Assembly (NCBI GenBank): GCA_028641055.1
Contig: CM054062.1
Location: 22,204,536 to 22,268,535, forward strand
Direction of reading: 5' to 3'
DNA from: Alopecurus myosuroides
Taxonomy: Eukaryota; Streptophyta; Magnoliopsida; Poales; Poaceae
Length of the DNA: 64,000 bases
Under the pieces are notes generated by a model, which saw only the letters and a list, made by a program, of their open reading frames with translations, was not told the origin of the DNA and did no database searches. A program made the position numbers and the translations under genes. Shown piece by piece: positions 1 through 10,974 of this stretch; the stretch's first letter is position 1, and each line of letters starts with the position of its first letter.

Positions 1-361
1 ATAGTTGTCAAGTCCCATCACCGTACCTTTTAGTCTTTGTTTATTCGGCTGGGCACCAGTATAGTGGCTACTCGGCTAAGAGACAACAACAGAGCTAGAG
101 AGCAGCAGAGTGGCTACTCGGCTAAGTGGCATACATTGTACTGTGGATACTCGGTTTACACACATATAGAGAGAAAGGCAGGAGTAGGGGTGTTACCTCC
201 ACACGAGGGCCCTGAATCTGGGTAAGATCTTGTTGTTTGCAGTGCTTGAGATACCTTAGCGCGGTGCTACTCGCCGTGCGATCCCTCCCCGGATACCTCC
301 AGCGTCCATCGGCCCCAACACTTTACCATCCCATGGCATCTGCCGTGATACCACCACGACA
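1..361 (+). repeat. G1 5' LTR, partial and rearranged
   Basis: Matches the end of the 3' LTR (37391-37791), ending in the same CCACCACGACA just before the primer-binding site. At base 60 the copy departs from the 3' LTR: the TATATAAGG box and about 50 bases after it are missing, replaced by a second copy of the AGTGGCTACTCGGCTAAG motif that also occurs at 110-127. The core promoter of this LTR is therefore lost. Confidence 0.9.
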
Positions 362-3029
362 GTTGGCGCCCACCGTGGGGCCAGCAGCGGCGCTGGCTGG
401 AGTTCACATTTGGATGGGACCGGTTTCAGCTTCAGGGGAGCGCGTGGTCTGTGGCCTTGTCCATAGATTTGGCTCCTTCGACTTCGTCTCCGACAACGCC
501 GGAGATTTCGGCGGCAGGCCCATGCTTGCAGGTGGCTCGGTGCTCTCCTTCGGCACACACCTGGTCTACGTCGCCACCACCGTCATCCGCGAGTTTTTAG
601 AGGTGCTGCTCGACGCGGAAGATCCTCCTGCTGTACTCGCTGCCCGCGAGAAGCCAACTGGCTCCTCTGCGGACAGCATGGAGGTGATGATGACAGGCCC
701 AGCTATCGATGCCGGAATGGGCGCAGCCGCTGCCGCTGGCGTCATCGAGGAACCTGTGGGTACGAGGGTCCACCAGCCCTACGAGAAGGCCTAGAACCTG
801 CCTCCTTCCACGTCTACGGCGATCCCGGCTGCTCGCGTAGGCGCCACCGAGCAGCTGGGCATGCTGCAGCCCAGCGAGGCGGAACTTGCCGCCATGAGGG
901 CGCAACCTTGCCCAAAATGAGTACAACGCAGCGCATGGCTTTACTCTTGTTTCTAGGGTGCCTAGCAAGATAGGCGTTACGCGTCGCAACCTAGGCGCTG
1001 AGCTGGCTAGAGATGGTAGGGCTGCTAGCCATTCTGCTAGTCTAAACAATGTTGATAGGCCTAGATACCACACCGACGCCAAAACTCTTAGGGCTGCAGA
1101 GGCATTGGCTGCTGAGTTGTCGCATCTCACTAGCGACGTGCGCGCTAGGCAGCAGGAGAGGCTTAACGAGCTAGTGTTAGAGGCTGGCAGGCAGAACGAG
1201 CAGTTCCGGAAAGCCAATCCGGGTGCTGGCGTTTCTCAGGTTGTGCACTCGCGTGCGGTCGGATCTATGGATCAGGACTCATCGCCACTTCCTGGCAATG
1301 AGAGGGACCAGAGTGTGCACTCTAGGAAGAGCAGACAGATGCAGGTGTACGACCCTGCTGTCGCCGCAAAACAGCTCGCTGTGCCGCGACAGCCCAGTCA
1401 GAAACACAACACTGCAGGAGCACGCTATCAAGCCACTAAAGCTCACAGTAAGAGGCAAGGAGGAAACATTGCAGGGCCTTCTCGGCAACAGGCTGTTCAG
1501 CAACCAGTGGCAGCACAGCCGCGTGCGGCTGTGCAGGCAACCAACACGGTTGTGCAACCCACAGCGGTGCAGCAAGACCGCTATGATGATGGGTACTCGG
1601 CAATGGGGCTGGCCGGGTATGCTGACCCAAGAGATATCACTGATCGTGTGGGTGACCGCATGTTGGAGCCCAGCGATGCAAGGTATAAGCTGAACCGGAT
1701 CAATCGGTCCACACAGCTCGAGAACAAGGGGCCACCTGGCCCAGAATGCTTTGGTCACCGTATCATGGATGAGCCCTTCGTGAACCATTTTCAGCTAGCT
1801 AGGGGGACCAAGTGCTACAATGGCAGCACCAAACCAGAAGACTGGCTGAGTGACTATGTTACGGCCGTGCACATTGCAGACGGCAATCAAAGATGGGCTG
1901 TGTGGTACGTCCCGCAGATGCTAGAGGGTCCGGCTAGGACTTGGCTCAACAACCTGCCCAAGAACATCATCAATTGCTGGCTAGATTTCTCGGAAGCCTT
2001 CATCAGCAACTTCACCAGCACCTACAAGAGGCCGAATAGGCCGCAGCAGCTGTCTGCTTGCAAGCGGCAAGAAGAGGAAACTGACCGAGAGTATCTTACT
2101 AGGTGGAGCACCTTGAGGAACACCTGTGAAGGTATGAATGAGGCTCAGGCCATTACTTGGTTTGCTCAGGGCTGCAGGCATGGCAACATGTTGTGGCAGA
2201 AGTTGCAAACAGAGATGCCGAGTACTCTCGCCGAGACAATCAAGATTGCATATATGTATGCACTCGGCGATCCTACTCAGCCTCTGCTTGATTCTCCTGA
2301 GCCAAGAAGGAAGTTACAAGACGGCAACAGGCGCAATGACTTCCGCAACAAGCGCATAGGTGCCCGGGTTGACACTTGGTATGATCCAGAGGAAGTGAAT
2401 GCTGTGACCACGGATGCTGGGAGTAGCCAAAGGCAAAAACTGCTTGAGCCCAATGCGGGCAAAACCAGAATCAGGGCCAAGGCATCAAGAAACCCTACAC
2501 TGCTCCCCAGCAGAGTAGCGGCAACTCGGATTCAGCTCCGAACTTTATCTTCGGAAACATGAAGGATGGGCCATGCAGCTTCCATACTCGGCATCCGAGT
2601 AGGCCAGCCAACCACACTACCCGGCAGTTCAGCTGGTGGGAGCGCATCAAGAATGAAGACCTGCCCCCGCCTCCTCCTCTGCCGGCTGCGAATGCCAATG
2701 TGCAGCCTATTCGGGCAGCTGCTCCCAGGACTGCAACATTTCCGAGAAGGGAGAATGTGAATCAAGTGGCTTTAGGAGCCAACCGCAACTACAACTACGA
2801 CAACCGCAACAACCGCAACCGCAACTTATACACCCGCAACAACAGAGGCAACAACAACAACAACAACCAAGGCAACAACAACAATGGCAACAATGGTGGT
2901 GGAGACCGCAACCAGTACCAGGAACATCATGAGAGCTACAGGATCTTCGTCACCGAACTAGTCGACAAGCAGTCGCAGCGCAGACGCGCAATGGAGGTAA
3001 ACGCCATGATCCCGGCTGTGCCTCACTAA
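333..3029 (+). pseudogene. gag: G1 gag (capsid, nucleocapsid-like region), broken
   Basis: Structural polyprotein of the retrotransposon particle. The frame opens at ATG 333 inside the LTR and reads through the primer-binding site (PRQLAPTVG), as in G3. It meets a TAG at 792, an internal deletion near 905-920 relative to G3, then a long open stretch 958-2562 holding the capsid region (about 1730-2290, with GPARTWLNN and ETDREYLTRW). A -1 frameshift near 2440 moves the rest to another frame (2559-3029), which carries a CxxH...HxxxxC-like zinc motif whose last Cys is replaced by Ser, and an Asn-rich tract (2785-2915) encoded by AAC repeats. A TAA at 3027 ends that stretch. In G3 gag and protease are one frame, so the original probably was a gag-protease fusion. 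Confidence 0.88.
362..382 (+). other. G1 primer-binding site
   Basis: TTGGCGCCCACCGTGGGG directly follows the LTR end. The same sequence follows the LTRs of G3 (58058) and G4 (63204). I did not assign the priming tRNA. Confidence 0.85.
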
Positions 3030-3050
3030 TGGCGCTGGTGCGACCAAGAG

Positions 3051-3749
3051 GTGACTTGGTACAAGGCTGATCACCCCAAGGTGATGCCTAATCCGGGTAG
3101 CTATGCTCTGGTGGTGGATCCCACTTTCCAGGGACTTGAGAAAAACGTCCGGTTCAGCAAAGTGCTGATTGATAACGGCAGCAGCATCAACATCATGTAC
3201 CTGGACACACTGAAGAAGCTCGGCCTCGCCGAGAACATGCTGCTACCCAGCAAGACCACATTCCATGGAATTGTGTCGGGAGTATCTTGTGTTCCAATCG
3301 GCCGCATCTGGATGGATGTCCTATTCGGCACCAGGGAGAACTGTCGCACCGAGTGCGTCCAGTTCGAGGTGGTTGATCTTCAGAGCCCCTACCATGCCCT
3401 TCTCGGTAGGCCTGCCCTCACCAAGTTCATGGCTTCAACCCATGTTGCTTACCTGAAGATGAAGATACCTGGTCCCAATGGAGTCATTACCATCTCGGGT
3501 GATTACAAGAGGTCTTTGTAGTGTGCCTCTGCTAGTTCTCAGCTGGCGGAATCCATGGTCATTGCAGCCGAGAAGAAGAAGATGTATGAGGTGGTGGCTA
3601 TGGCGCAAGCAGCGCAAGGTGGTGCGCCTGGTATGCCAAGTTCCTAGTACGGGACTGCGTTCCAGGCGTCTCAGGAGACAAAGAAGATCCAGGTTGACCC
3701 TGAGTTCCCAGACCGTGTTGCCATCATTGGCGCCGGGTTGGGAGAGAAA
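3051..3749 (+). pseudogene. G1 retroviral-type aspartic protease region, broken
   Basis: Processes the gag-pol polyprotein. The catalytic loop LIDNGSSINIMY is encoded near 3160-3200. DNGSS in place of D[ST]G is the form also seen in G3, and G5 has DGGSS. The downstream FHGI and HALLGRPA motifs are present. Two TAG stops that G3 lacks occur at 3519 and 3646. A third TAG at 3750 is shared with G3 and G5 and is described separately. Confidence 0.85.
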
Positions 3750-3767
3750 TAGGAAAGCGAGCTCATC
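3750..3767 (+). other. Shared in-frame TAG between protease and RT (G1 copy)
   Basis: TAGGAAAGCGAGCTCATC lies in the pol frame between protease and RT. The identical 18 bases are found in G3 (61499) and, on the opposite strand, in G5 (50701 downwards). Either a regulatory stop, a splice acceptor, or an inherited defect. Confidence 0.6.
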
Positions 3768-5090
3768 CACTTCCTTTGTGAGAATCGGGACGTCTTCGTA
3801 TGGTCCAATGAGGATCTGCCGGGTGTCCCGAGGGAGTTGGTTGAGCACTCGCTACATGTGCAGCATGATTCCAAGCCGGTTAAGAAGGCTATGCACCGCT
3901 TTGGTGATGAGAGGAGGAAAGCTATCAGTGATCAGATCACCAAGTTGCTGATAAGCGACTTTATCATGGAGGTATTGCATCCGGAATGGCTAGCCAACCC
4001 GGTTATGGTTGAGAAGAAGAAGGAAGACCCCAAGGCCAACACCGCATGGCGCATGTGCATGGACTACACCAACCTGAACAAGGCCTGCCCCAAGGATCCA
4101 TTTCCGCTACCCCGCATAGATCAGGTGATCGATTCCACTGCTGGTTGTGAGCTTTTGTCTTTCATAGATGCCTACTCTGGTTTTCATCAGATAGCTCTCA
4201 ACCCTGATGATCAAATAAAGACTGCCTTTATCACCACGTACGGGGCTTATTGCTATTGTGTCATGTGCTTTGGGTTGCGGAATGCTGGGGCTACCTATCA
4301 GAGATGCATGCAGAAATGCTTGCATGACCAAATTGGCAAGAATGTGGAGGTGTACGTAGATGACATTGTCATCAAAACAAATAAAACACATACTCTGCTT
4401 AGTGATATTGAGGAAACTTTTGCCAACTTGCGCAAGTATAGGATGAAGTTGAATCCGACCAAATGCACCTTTGGCGTCCCGGCTGGCAAGCTACTCGGCT
4501 TCTTGGTATCCAGTCGGGGCATTGAGGCCAATCCTTCAAAGATAAAAGCTATAGAGAGGATGTCTTTGCCGAGATCACTGAAGGATGTGTAGAAATTTAC
4601 TGGATGCCTGGCTTCTCTGAGCCGCTTCCTGGGCAGAATGGGCGAGAAGGCCTTGCCTCTTTACCAACTCATGAAGAAGAGTGACAAGTTCGTATGGACA
4701 CCACAAGTTGATGTGGAATTCAAGGAGCCGAAGGCCATGCTGGGTAGCGCTCCTATATTGGCTAGTCCGCTACCCAGGGGGCCAATGCTGCTGTACATTG
4801 CGGCTACTAACCGAGTAGTCGGTGTGGTGATTTTGGTGGAACGAGAAGAGGAGGGCAAGACTGTGCAGCGAATAGTGTACTACCTGAGTGAAGTGCTATC
4901 CAACTCAAAGCAAAATTATCCACATTACCAGAAGATGACATACGGTGTGTACCTGGGTGCCAAGAAGCTGAAGCACTATTTCTAAGAGCATCCCATCACG
5001 GTGGTGAGTTCCGCTCCCATCTCGGACATCATGGGCAACAAGGATGCGAGTGGCAGAGTAGCCAAGTGGGCGATCGAGCTAGGCGCGTAC
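3753..5090 (+). pseudogene. pol: G1 reverse transcriptase and start of RNase H, broken and interrupted by G2
   Basis: Copies element RNA into DNA. RT motifs in order: MCMDYTNLNKACPKD, FIDAYSGFHQI and the catalytic YVDDIVIK at about 4350-4375, then LLGFLVSSRGIEANP. Stops: TAG at 4590 and TAA at 4983, both where G3 or the family keeps a Gln-type codon. The RT-RNase H connection (KKSDKFVW, YYLSEVLS, KKLKHYF) follows. The frame is cut at 5090 after AIELGAY by the insertion of G2 and resumes at about 14199. Confidence 0.9.
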
Positions 5091-5571
5091 TGTCGTGGGA
5101 TAATCACGGCAGACGTTACCGGGGGTAACTGATCTTAGGGCAAGACGACACAGGTGTTTGGGAGAGGGTTTAGCTCAGAGGAAAACATGATGCAACTCGA
5201 TCTGGTAGCCGGCAATCAAAGTCGCCGAGTCTCCGACCTTGATATAATAACTCAACTCTGGGATTACACTAGATGCTCGATATCAGGCGATATTGCTAGG
5301 GTTCTTCAATTTTCTGTCTAAACTAGACCTAGGGGTCGGTTTATAAAGCACCCGTACCCCCTCGGCCCTATTCTCCAAGGCGCAGCTTGAATCCTATCCG
5401 GACACCGCTTATGAACCCTAACTTTCCTTACCGTAACCCACAATCCGGGTTACAAGGCCTACAAACTTTGGGCCTTCCAGAAGCTTCATTATCCTTAACC
5501 AGATTGCGCACCGTGTTCCTTGGGCCGGGTTACGCCTTGGAGTTGGCCTACCGGGTTATTATCCCCCATCA
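5091..5571 (-). repeat. G2 3' LTR (481 bp)
   Basis: Begins TGTCGTGGGATAATCACGG and ends TTATTATCCCCCATCA on the + strand. It is the reverse complement of the G4 LTR (62730-63203), giving TG...CA ends in element orientation. On the element strand the polypurine-like CTATTCTGGGGACTAC (5572-5587) precedes it. Confidence 0.92.
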
Positions 5572-5949
5572 GTAGTCCCCAGAATAGCTTGGGCTTCACG
5601 GATCCTCCTCGAAGCGCTCGCTATTCCCTGCAAAGATACCAAACACACAGACATATGGAGGCCGGGTTAAGATGCTTTGATAGACAGCTAGGCCTTACTC
5701 CATGGTGGCCATATAGTAACCCGGCTTTTCCCCCAAATACTTTAGTTTGACTTCCCAGGTCTAAACCCTAATAAAAATGCCAAGATTCCATACTCGATAA
5801 TTGACCCTGATATCATGGGGTAGATCTCCTTCTCTTTTTTGTCCAGATACTTTGCTCAATTCCAGGCGCATATCTCGCAGAATCCGCGCAGATAGCCATT
5901 ACCCCACAATTTCCGGCTTCCGGCCGTTGGGATAGACTCTCCCTTGCCT
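5572..5949. other. G2 region between 3' LTR and antisense promoter
   Basis: Non-coding. The first 16 bases hold the polypurine tract on the - strand (GGGGACTAC next to the LTR). The rest has no ORF worth calling. Confidence 0.6.
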
Positions 5950-5958
5950 TATAAATAG
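5950..5958 (+). promoter_or_regulatory. TATA box of the G2 antisense gene
   Basis: TATAAATAG in a GC-poor setting, followed within about 30 bases by a pyrimidine/A-rich likely start region (near 5980-5990), then a GC-rich leader. It lies outside the LTR and faces opposite to G2 pol, so the antisense gene probably has its own promoter. Confidence 0.6.
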
Positions 5959-6217
5959 TGCTCCGAGGGCAACCTAAAACCCATCGCTCCACTTCAATTC
6001 CCCCTTTCCTTCCCTGCTCCTTACGCCCTTGCAGCACCACCGCAAGAAATTCGTGCTCGCCATCGAAGCAAAGCCGCCGCCGGCCGCGTTCGCCCTTGAG
6101 CCATCCCGCGCCGCCGCCAAGCTTCATCGCCGCGCCTTCGTTCCATTCGCCAAGAGTCGCAAAGGGGCATTCGAGCCACGCCGTTCGCCGCCGTCGCGCT
6201 AGACCCCAATATCTCCA

Positions 6218-6733
6218 GTAAGCCCCTTGCACTTGTTTAGTTTATCCCCGCAATTTTTCAATTCATCCATGATTGGATCTCGGTCAACCCGTGAGTCGTT
6301 CTTCCGATTGCATCAAATTAGATCGATTCGATGCTCGCCAACTCCTTTAACCACCTGCTAGATAGTTACAACTCATCCTCCTGCCATTACCTATCACCAA
6401 ATCCCCCGTACAATCGCTCGCAAATTTTCCCATCTAGATCCATTCCTCCTTGATTTTCCGCTTATTTCATTAACACCCGAAAAATCCTCCTTTCCAGCTA
6501 TTTTGCTTGCAGTAGATACATGGGCAACCATCCATCTTCCCCAAATGCTTTCCCATACGTAAGTGACCAATAATCTCCACAGCTATACTTAACACCCGGA
6601 TACCTTATAACATCCACCTCATAGCGTGATACCCGGACAATTCTTAGCTTCATACTTTCTTGATACCTTACACTTGGATAATCCAACACTTCCGGGTCTT
6701 ATTTCCTATGCCTCTTTTTCTTGTGTTTTGCAG
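6218..6733 (+). other. 5'UTR intron of the G2 antisense gene
   Basis: Predicted from a donor (CCA|GTAAGC at 6218) and an acceptor (TTTTGCAG at 6726-6733) lying nine bases before the ATG at 6743. The intervening 516 bases are AT-rich compared with the GC-rich leader before it, as is usual for grass introns. Confidence 0.55.
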
Positions 6734-6742
6734 GTCGATCCC

Positions 6743-9700
6743 ATGGCTCCCAAACGGCAAGGAAAACAGCCGACTCAGGCAAGGACTACCCAAACCATAT
6801 CCGCCAACTGGGGGCGTTCCACAGCTACAAAAGCCAAGTTGGACGAGCTAGCCGAATTAGGAATTCTCCCTTCTCAGAAGGACATTCACTGGAGAGCGCC
6901 GGGTAACGAGACCCGGCCCACACCCGCCGATAACGAGGTAATCTGCTTCGTAGAGCACGTGACCCGGGGATTCCGTCCTCCGGGTCACCCTTTCTTTAGG
7001 GAGGTCTTAAGCCATTACGGCCTCCGGGTGTTCGACATAGGGCCTAACTCTATGTTGAACATTACCCACTTCATCGTTCTGTCCGAGTCGTACTTGTGCA
7101 TGCCGCCGAGTTTGACTCTCTTCATCGAACTATTCCAATGTAAGCCGTGCCGCGAAAGTGGTGACAGAGCGCTTCTTACCTGCGGCGGGGTATCCATCCA
7201 ACGCCGCAAGAATTCTCCGATGCCAACCCTCAATTTAAACTCCCACGTCAAACATTGGCAGCTGTCTTTCTTTTATTGCCACGATACCTCCCCAGACAGC
7301 GAAAAGAAACTGCCGGGCTACTCGGAGAGCCTCCTCGAACCTTCCGAGTCTTTCAATGCCTTTGCACCAGACTCAGACAGGGAGGCGATTCTTCCCTCGT
7401 TAGCCAAGATAGCCATCCTCTCAGCCCAAGGCCTCCTCGGGCTCAATTTAATAAAAACATGGGTTGATTTTCGGATCCAACCCAACTCCATCCGCACCAA
7501 ATTGATGTGCGAGTATTCGGGGCACACCACAGATGCACTTCGATACTCCACCAAGAGCTTTGCGACCGGCGATACCAACAAGACCATCAAGGGCTTCTTG
7601 ACAGAGAAGCTAGAGGTGATAAAGGGCATCACCGGGTTACCCCCATTTACTCGGGAAAACCCGGCTCCAGCGGTAATATCCGATATTCATAACTTATTTC
7701 CACATTTCGACTTGATACAGCTTCTAACCCTTAGTCTCATTCTTTTGTCTTAGGCGGATGACCCTTTCTGGAGAGTCGAACCCTCCCCCCCTTCCAGAGA
7801 CCCGGAAGAAGAGGACGAGCCGGCTGATGATAGTGAAGGTATTTGCACAGAACTTGTATAATCTTTACTTGTATCATTTTCCTTCCGTTTAACTTTTTTC
7901 CCACGAACACACACCCGGTTCACAGGGCTGGAGGACGAAGGTGAGACCAACGAGGACGACCCGGAGGCTACCGAATCCGATCCAGAAGCCACAGTTGGAG
8001 CCAAGAGGAAGGCCAGAGGGGCAGTGTCCAAGGTTCCTTTCTCCTCGTTATCCTCTGAACCTTACTCCTTTGACGCCATGCGACGACTAAACCATCAATT
8101 ATCAAACTCGTCGTGCTTGAAGGATTCTCTCCCAGCCAAACGCAGAGTAACTCGGAGCTCTCCGGGCGAAGATCCCCTTAACCCGGGCATCTCTACCTCC
8201 TCCGCCCATCGTGCCAGTGCTCCTCTGTCTCGTCCTTCCGACTCTCCTCGACGCCACCCTTCTCCTAACCATCCACGCGCCGGGCAATTCCGGGTTCCGT
8301 TAGTGGTCCCCGTGGCAACTTCATCTGCTTCCAGTGGCGAGCTCCCGCCGGACTATGCCGTGAATGCCGGGTAAGTTTTTGCTATATGATTTCCTTTGAC
8401 ATCTGACAAGTTTCCACCACCACTGCTAATTGCCTCCTCTCATCTTTCTTTTAGCACTCAAGTCACTGTCAGTGATCCGAAAAATGTAGAGACGGATAAC
8501 CATCGGGCAGAGGAGCCGACTAAGAACATAGATGCCACGACTGGTGGTGATACTGAGAATAACCAGGGACAAAGCCCTCTGAACAATCCACTTCACCGAG
8601 CTGCCGGATCTCCTTCTTCGTCGGAACCAGTGGACGAAGAGATCGAGGTTCTGGATACAAGGATGGGTTCTCCCAACCCGGATACTCAAACTGTCCGGGT
8701 CTCGACCCCAAGAGCGGGGAGAGTCCCCCCACCAGGCGACCAGGCTGCCGGCTCTTCCGGTGCTCGACCCGAGGAACTGACGTTTGTCCAGATGCTGGAA
8801 ACTTTGCGCGCTTTAAGGGCTAATGAAGAAAACATCTTGGGGGCTCTAATAGCCAAACACGAGGTAAGTCGGACTGTCGTTGCTTGTGTCCTTATCCAGT
8901 CCCCAAGTTCCAAGTGAATTGATTCGTAATTTGCTTGGGACTTTATGATACAATCGACTGATAACTTGCCCCTCTACCCGGCTAACCATTGTTTGCATCC
9001 ATGCAGTCTTTCATGACTCAATCTGAGGAGAAACTGGCAGACGCCACCAAGCTCATTGAAAAGGAGGTGGCTTTGCGTGAAGCAGCCGAGGCTGAGGCCA
9101 GGAGGAATAGGCTGATAATGAGGAAATATAGGAAAAGGGCTCACAAAGCAGAAGATGATCTAACAAGCCTTTCTGTCCAAATATCTGACACATATCGTGC
9201 TTTACTTGGTACGTTTCCTCCTCCGGGTTTATCCTTTTGATAGATAGCAAGAGTTTTCCCGACTTATGTTTCCATTTCTTCAGGCCCGGACGAAGCCATG
9301 CCGGATGAGGATGACATTGCCAGGCTGAAAACTATGAAGAGCGTTATCCGGCAGCTATGTGCCGGAACCAAATGGATCCTTCAGGAATTACGGTGGCCGG
9401 GTAAAGGACATGTTGATCTGAAGAGGATGCTGGATGCCTTCTCCACTATTCCTGAGTGGATTTGGCACTGGAAACGCTCGTCTTGCCGGGTTGGAGTAAC
9501 CCGGGGGCTTGCACTTGCCAAGGCTTATTTCCCCAAGCTCGAGCTAGTGAAGCTTATGGGCGGCTTCCCAGAGTTCAAGCTTGATGGGTCCAAGTTCTCG
9601 GTGAAGGATTTTCAGGCTGTCCAGAAGGAGGTCCGTTACCCGGCCAGCGTGATCGCTGACGACCTAGATGTTGATATCCTTGTTCCAGCATATGACGCTG

Positions 9701-9933
9701 TTGGTGAAGCGATTAAGTCGGATCTTCCCGAGCCGTATGATATGCTGGCTCGGTGGAAGGAGGAAGCTGCTGCGTTGAGGGCGGAGGCTGCCAAGAAGCA
9801 AGCTGAAGCCGGCTCTGCCCCCGCTACCTCAACACCAGTCGTTCCACCTCCTGCGCGGGCTGGTACTACTGATCCGGGTGCTGCTGCTACCACCAATGAT
9901 GGCAAGGGCAAGGCCAAGATGAACGCCGAGTGA
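6743..9933 (+). CDS. G2 antisense gene: intact six-exon Transposase_28-type protein (906 codons)
   Basis: Function unknown. The first exon resembles the grass 'putative gypsy-type transposon' domain (Pfam PF04195, Transposase_28) found in extra ORFs of Tat-lineage elements. Exons read from the sequence: 6743-7672, 7754-7838, 7926-8370, 8455-8863, 9007-9208, 9284-9933. All five introns are GT-AG and short (75-143 bases). The lengths sum to 2721 bases with no internal stop, ending TGA at 9931. The order is: conserved N-terminal domain (about residues 50-300), acidic and Ser/Pro-rich low-complexity middle, a coiled-coil-like Glu/Ala/Lys stretch (exon 5), then a mostly helical C-terminal domain with an Ala/Pro/Lys tail. 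Homologues lie in G1 (- strand) and G5 (+ strand), always between pol and 3' LTR and opposite to pol. The ATG is the first after the predicted leader intron. Confidence 0.82.
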
Positions 9934-10974
9934 TATCTGATATCTAATGCCTCTTCTTATGCGCCGGTCGGCCAATATGCTGTTTAAACAATTATATTTT
10001 GGGTGGTGCGCCTGTGCACCTTTGATATCTTTTCACCGGGATTTTGTAATGTACGCTAAGGTCTTGATATACTCTATGCCTCTTCCGGCCTTTTTAAATT
10101 TATCCATTCTTGAGCTCGTCTGTTCTCGATATCCGGATTTCTTTATTGTTCCTTTTGTGAAACTCGATTTCCGGGTCTCATGGGTGTTGACAAGCGGATT
10201 TGCTTCTAAGTCCCCAAGTCCCAAGACTCGGATATTTGGGTTTTTGGAATTCTAACAAGTAAGCAATTTTTTCTCTTTTCAAGATTTCAAGTCACCCGGA
10301 CCCGGATCTCCAAGTCTAGGGCACTTGATCTTGAAAGGATAACGAATTGCCTACTGCTAAATTCACAAAGATCCCTGAGTCGTTTCACATAGGATTTGAA
10401 GTTATGCTTAATAATCGTTGAGTTTCCAGCTGTTTTAGCCTTGTACTCTGCATAACTTGTGGTTTAGATGACCCTTTTGACTATCTTGTACTGTAAGCCG
10501 GCTTTCGCGTGGATACCATGTTGTTACATCTATACGAAAACGTGGCCAGTCAAGCCCCGTCGGGTTTCATGGCTGACTGTAATCGTAAGCGAGTCACATC
10601 GAGCTTAAGTAAGAATAGCCAAGAAATTTGGACTTCTTTGTCCGGTTATAAGATTGTAGCCGTACTCGTTTGCAAGTAATCGGCCCTTATAACTCATAGG
10701 CATCATGGCCGGGTCTTTGAGTTTGTAACTGTGCTATTCAAGTGACCAGCCCCCAAGACCTAGATATACGCATCATACTGAGAGTACAGAACCTGATAAT
10801 AACCATCTCTTTTCTTGATAATCACCTCTTTACTTGATATGAAAAATCTAGGTCAGCAAGCCGCCTCATTAAAAACCCGTCCAGTCCCCAAGGGTACCCT
10901 GGATAGGAAAAGAGTACGTCTGAAAACCTGCTGCCTGTTACATCGTTCAATTCCATATGCCAACACAATTTTTG
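9934..10974. other. G2 spacer between convergent antisense gene and pol
   Basis: About 1 kb without a convincing ORF. It is AT-rich and probably contains both 3'UTRs. AGTCCCCAAG-type motifs recur (10208, 10748, 10882). On the - strand these read CTTGGGGACT, like the polypurine tract next to the LTR. Confidence 0.6.

Noticed and set aside
237..332. gag start at ATG 237 in G1
   Set aside because: The frame is open from 237, but MASAV at 333 is the first ATG conserved in position with G3 (58029). The upstream part differs between copies.
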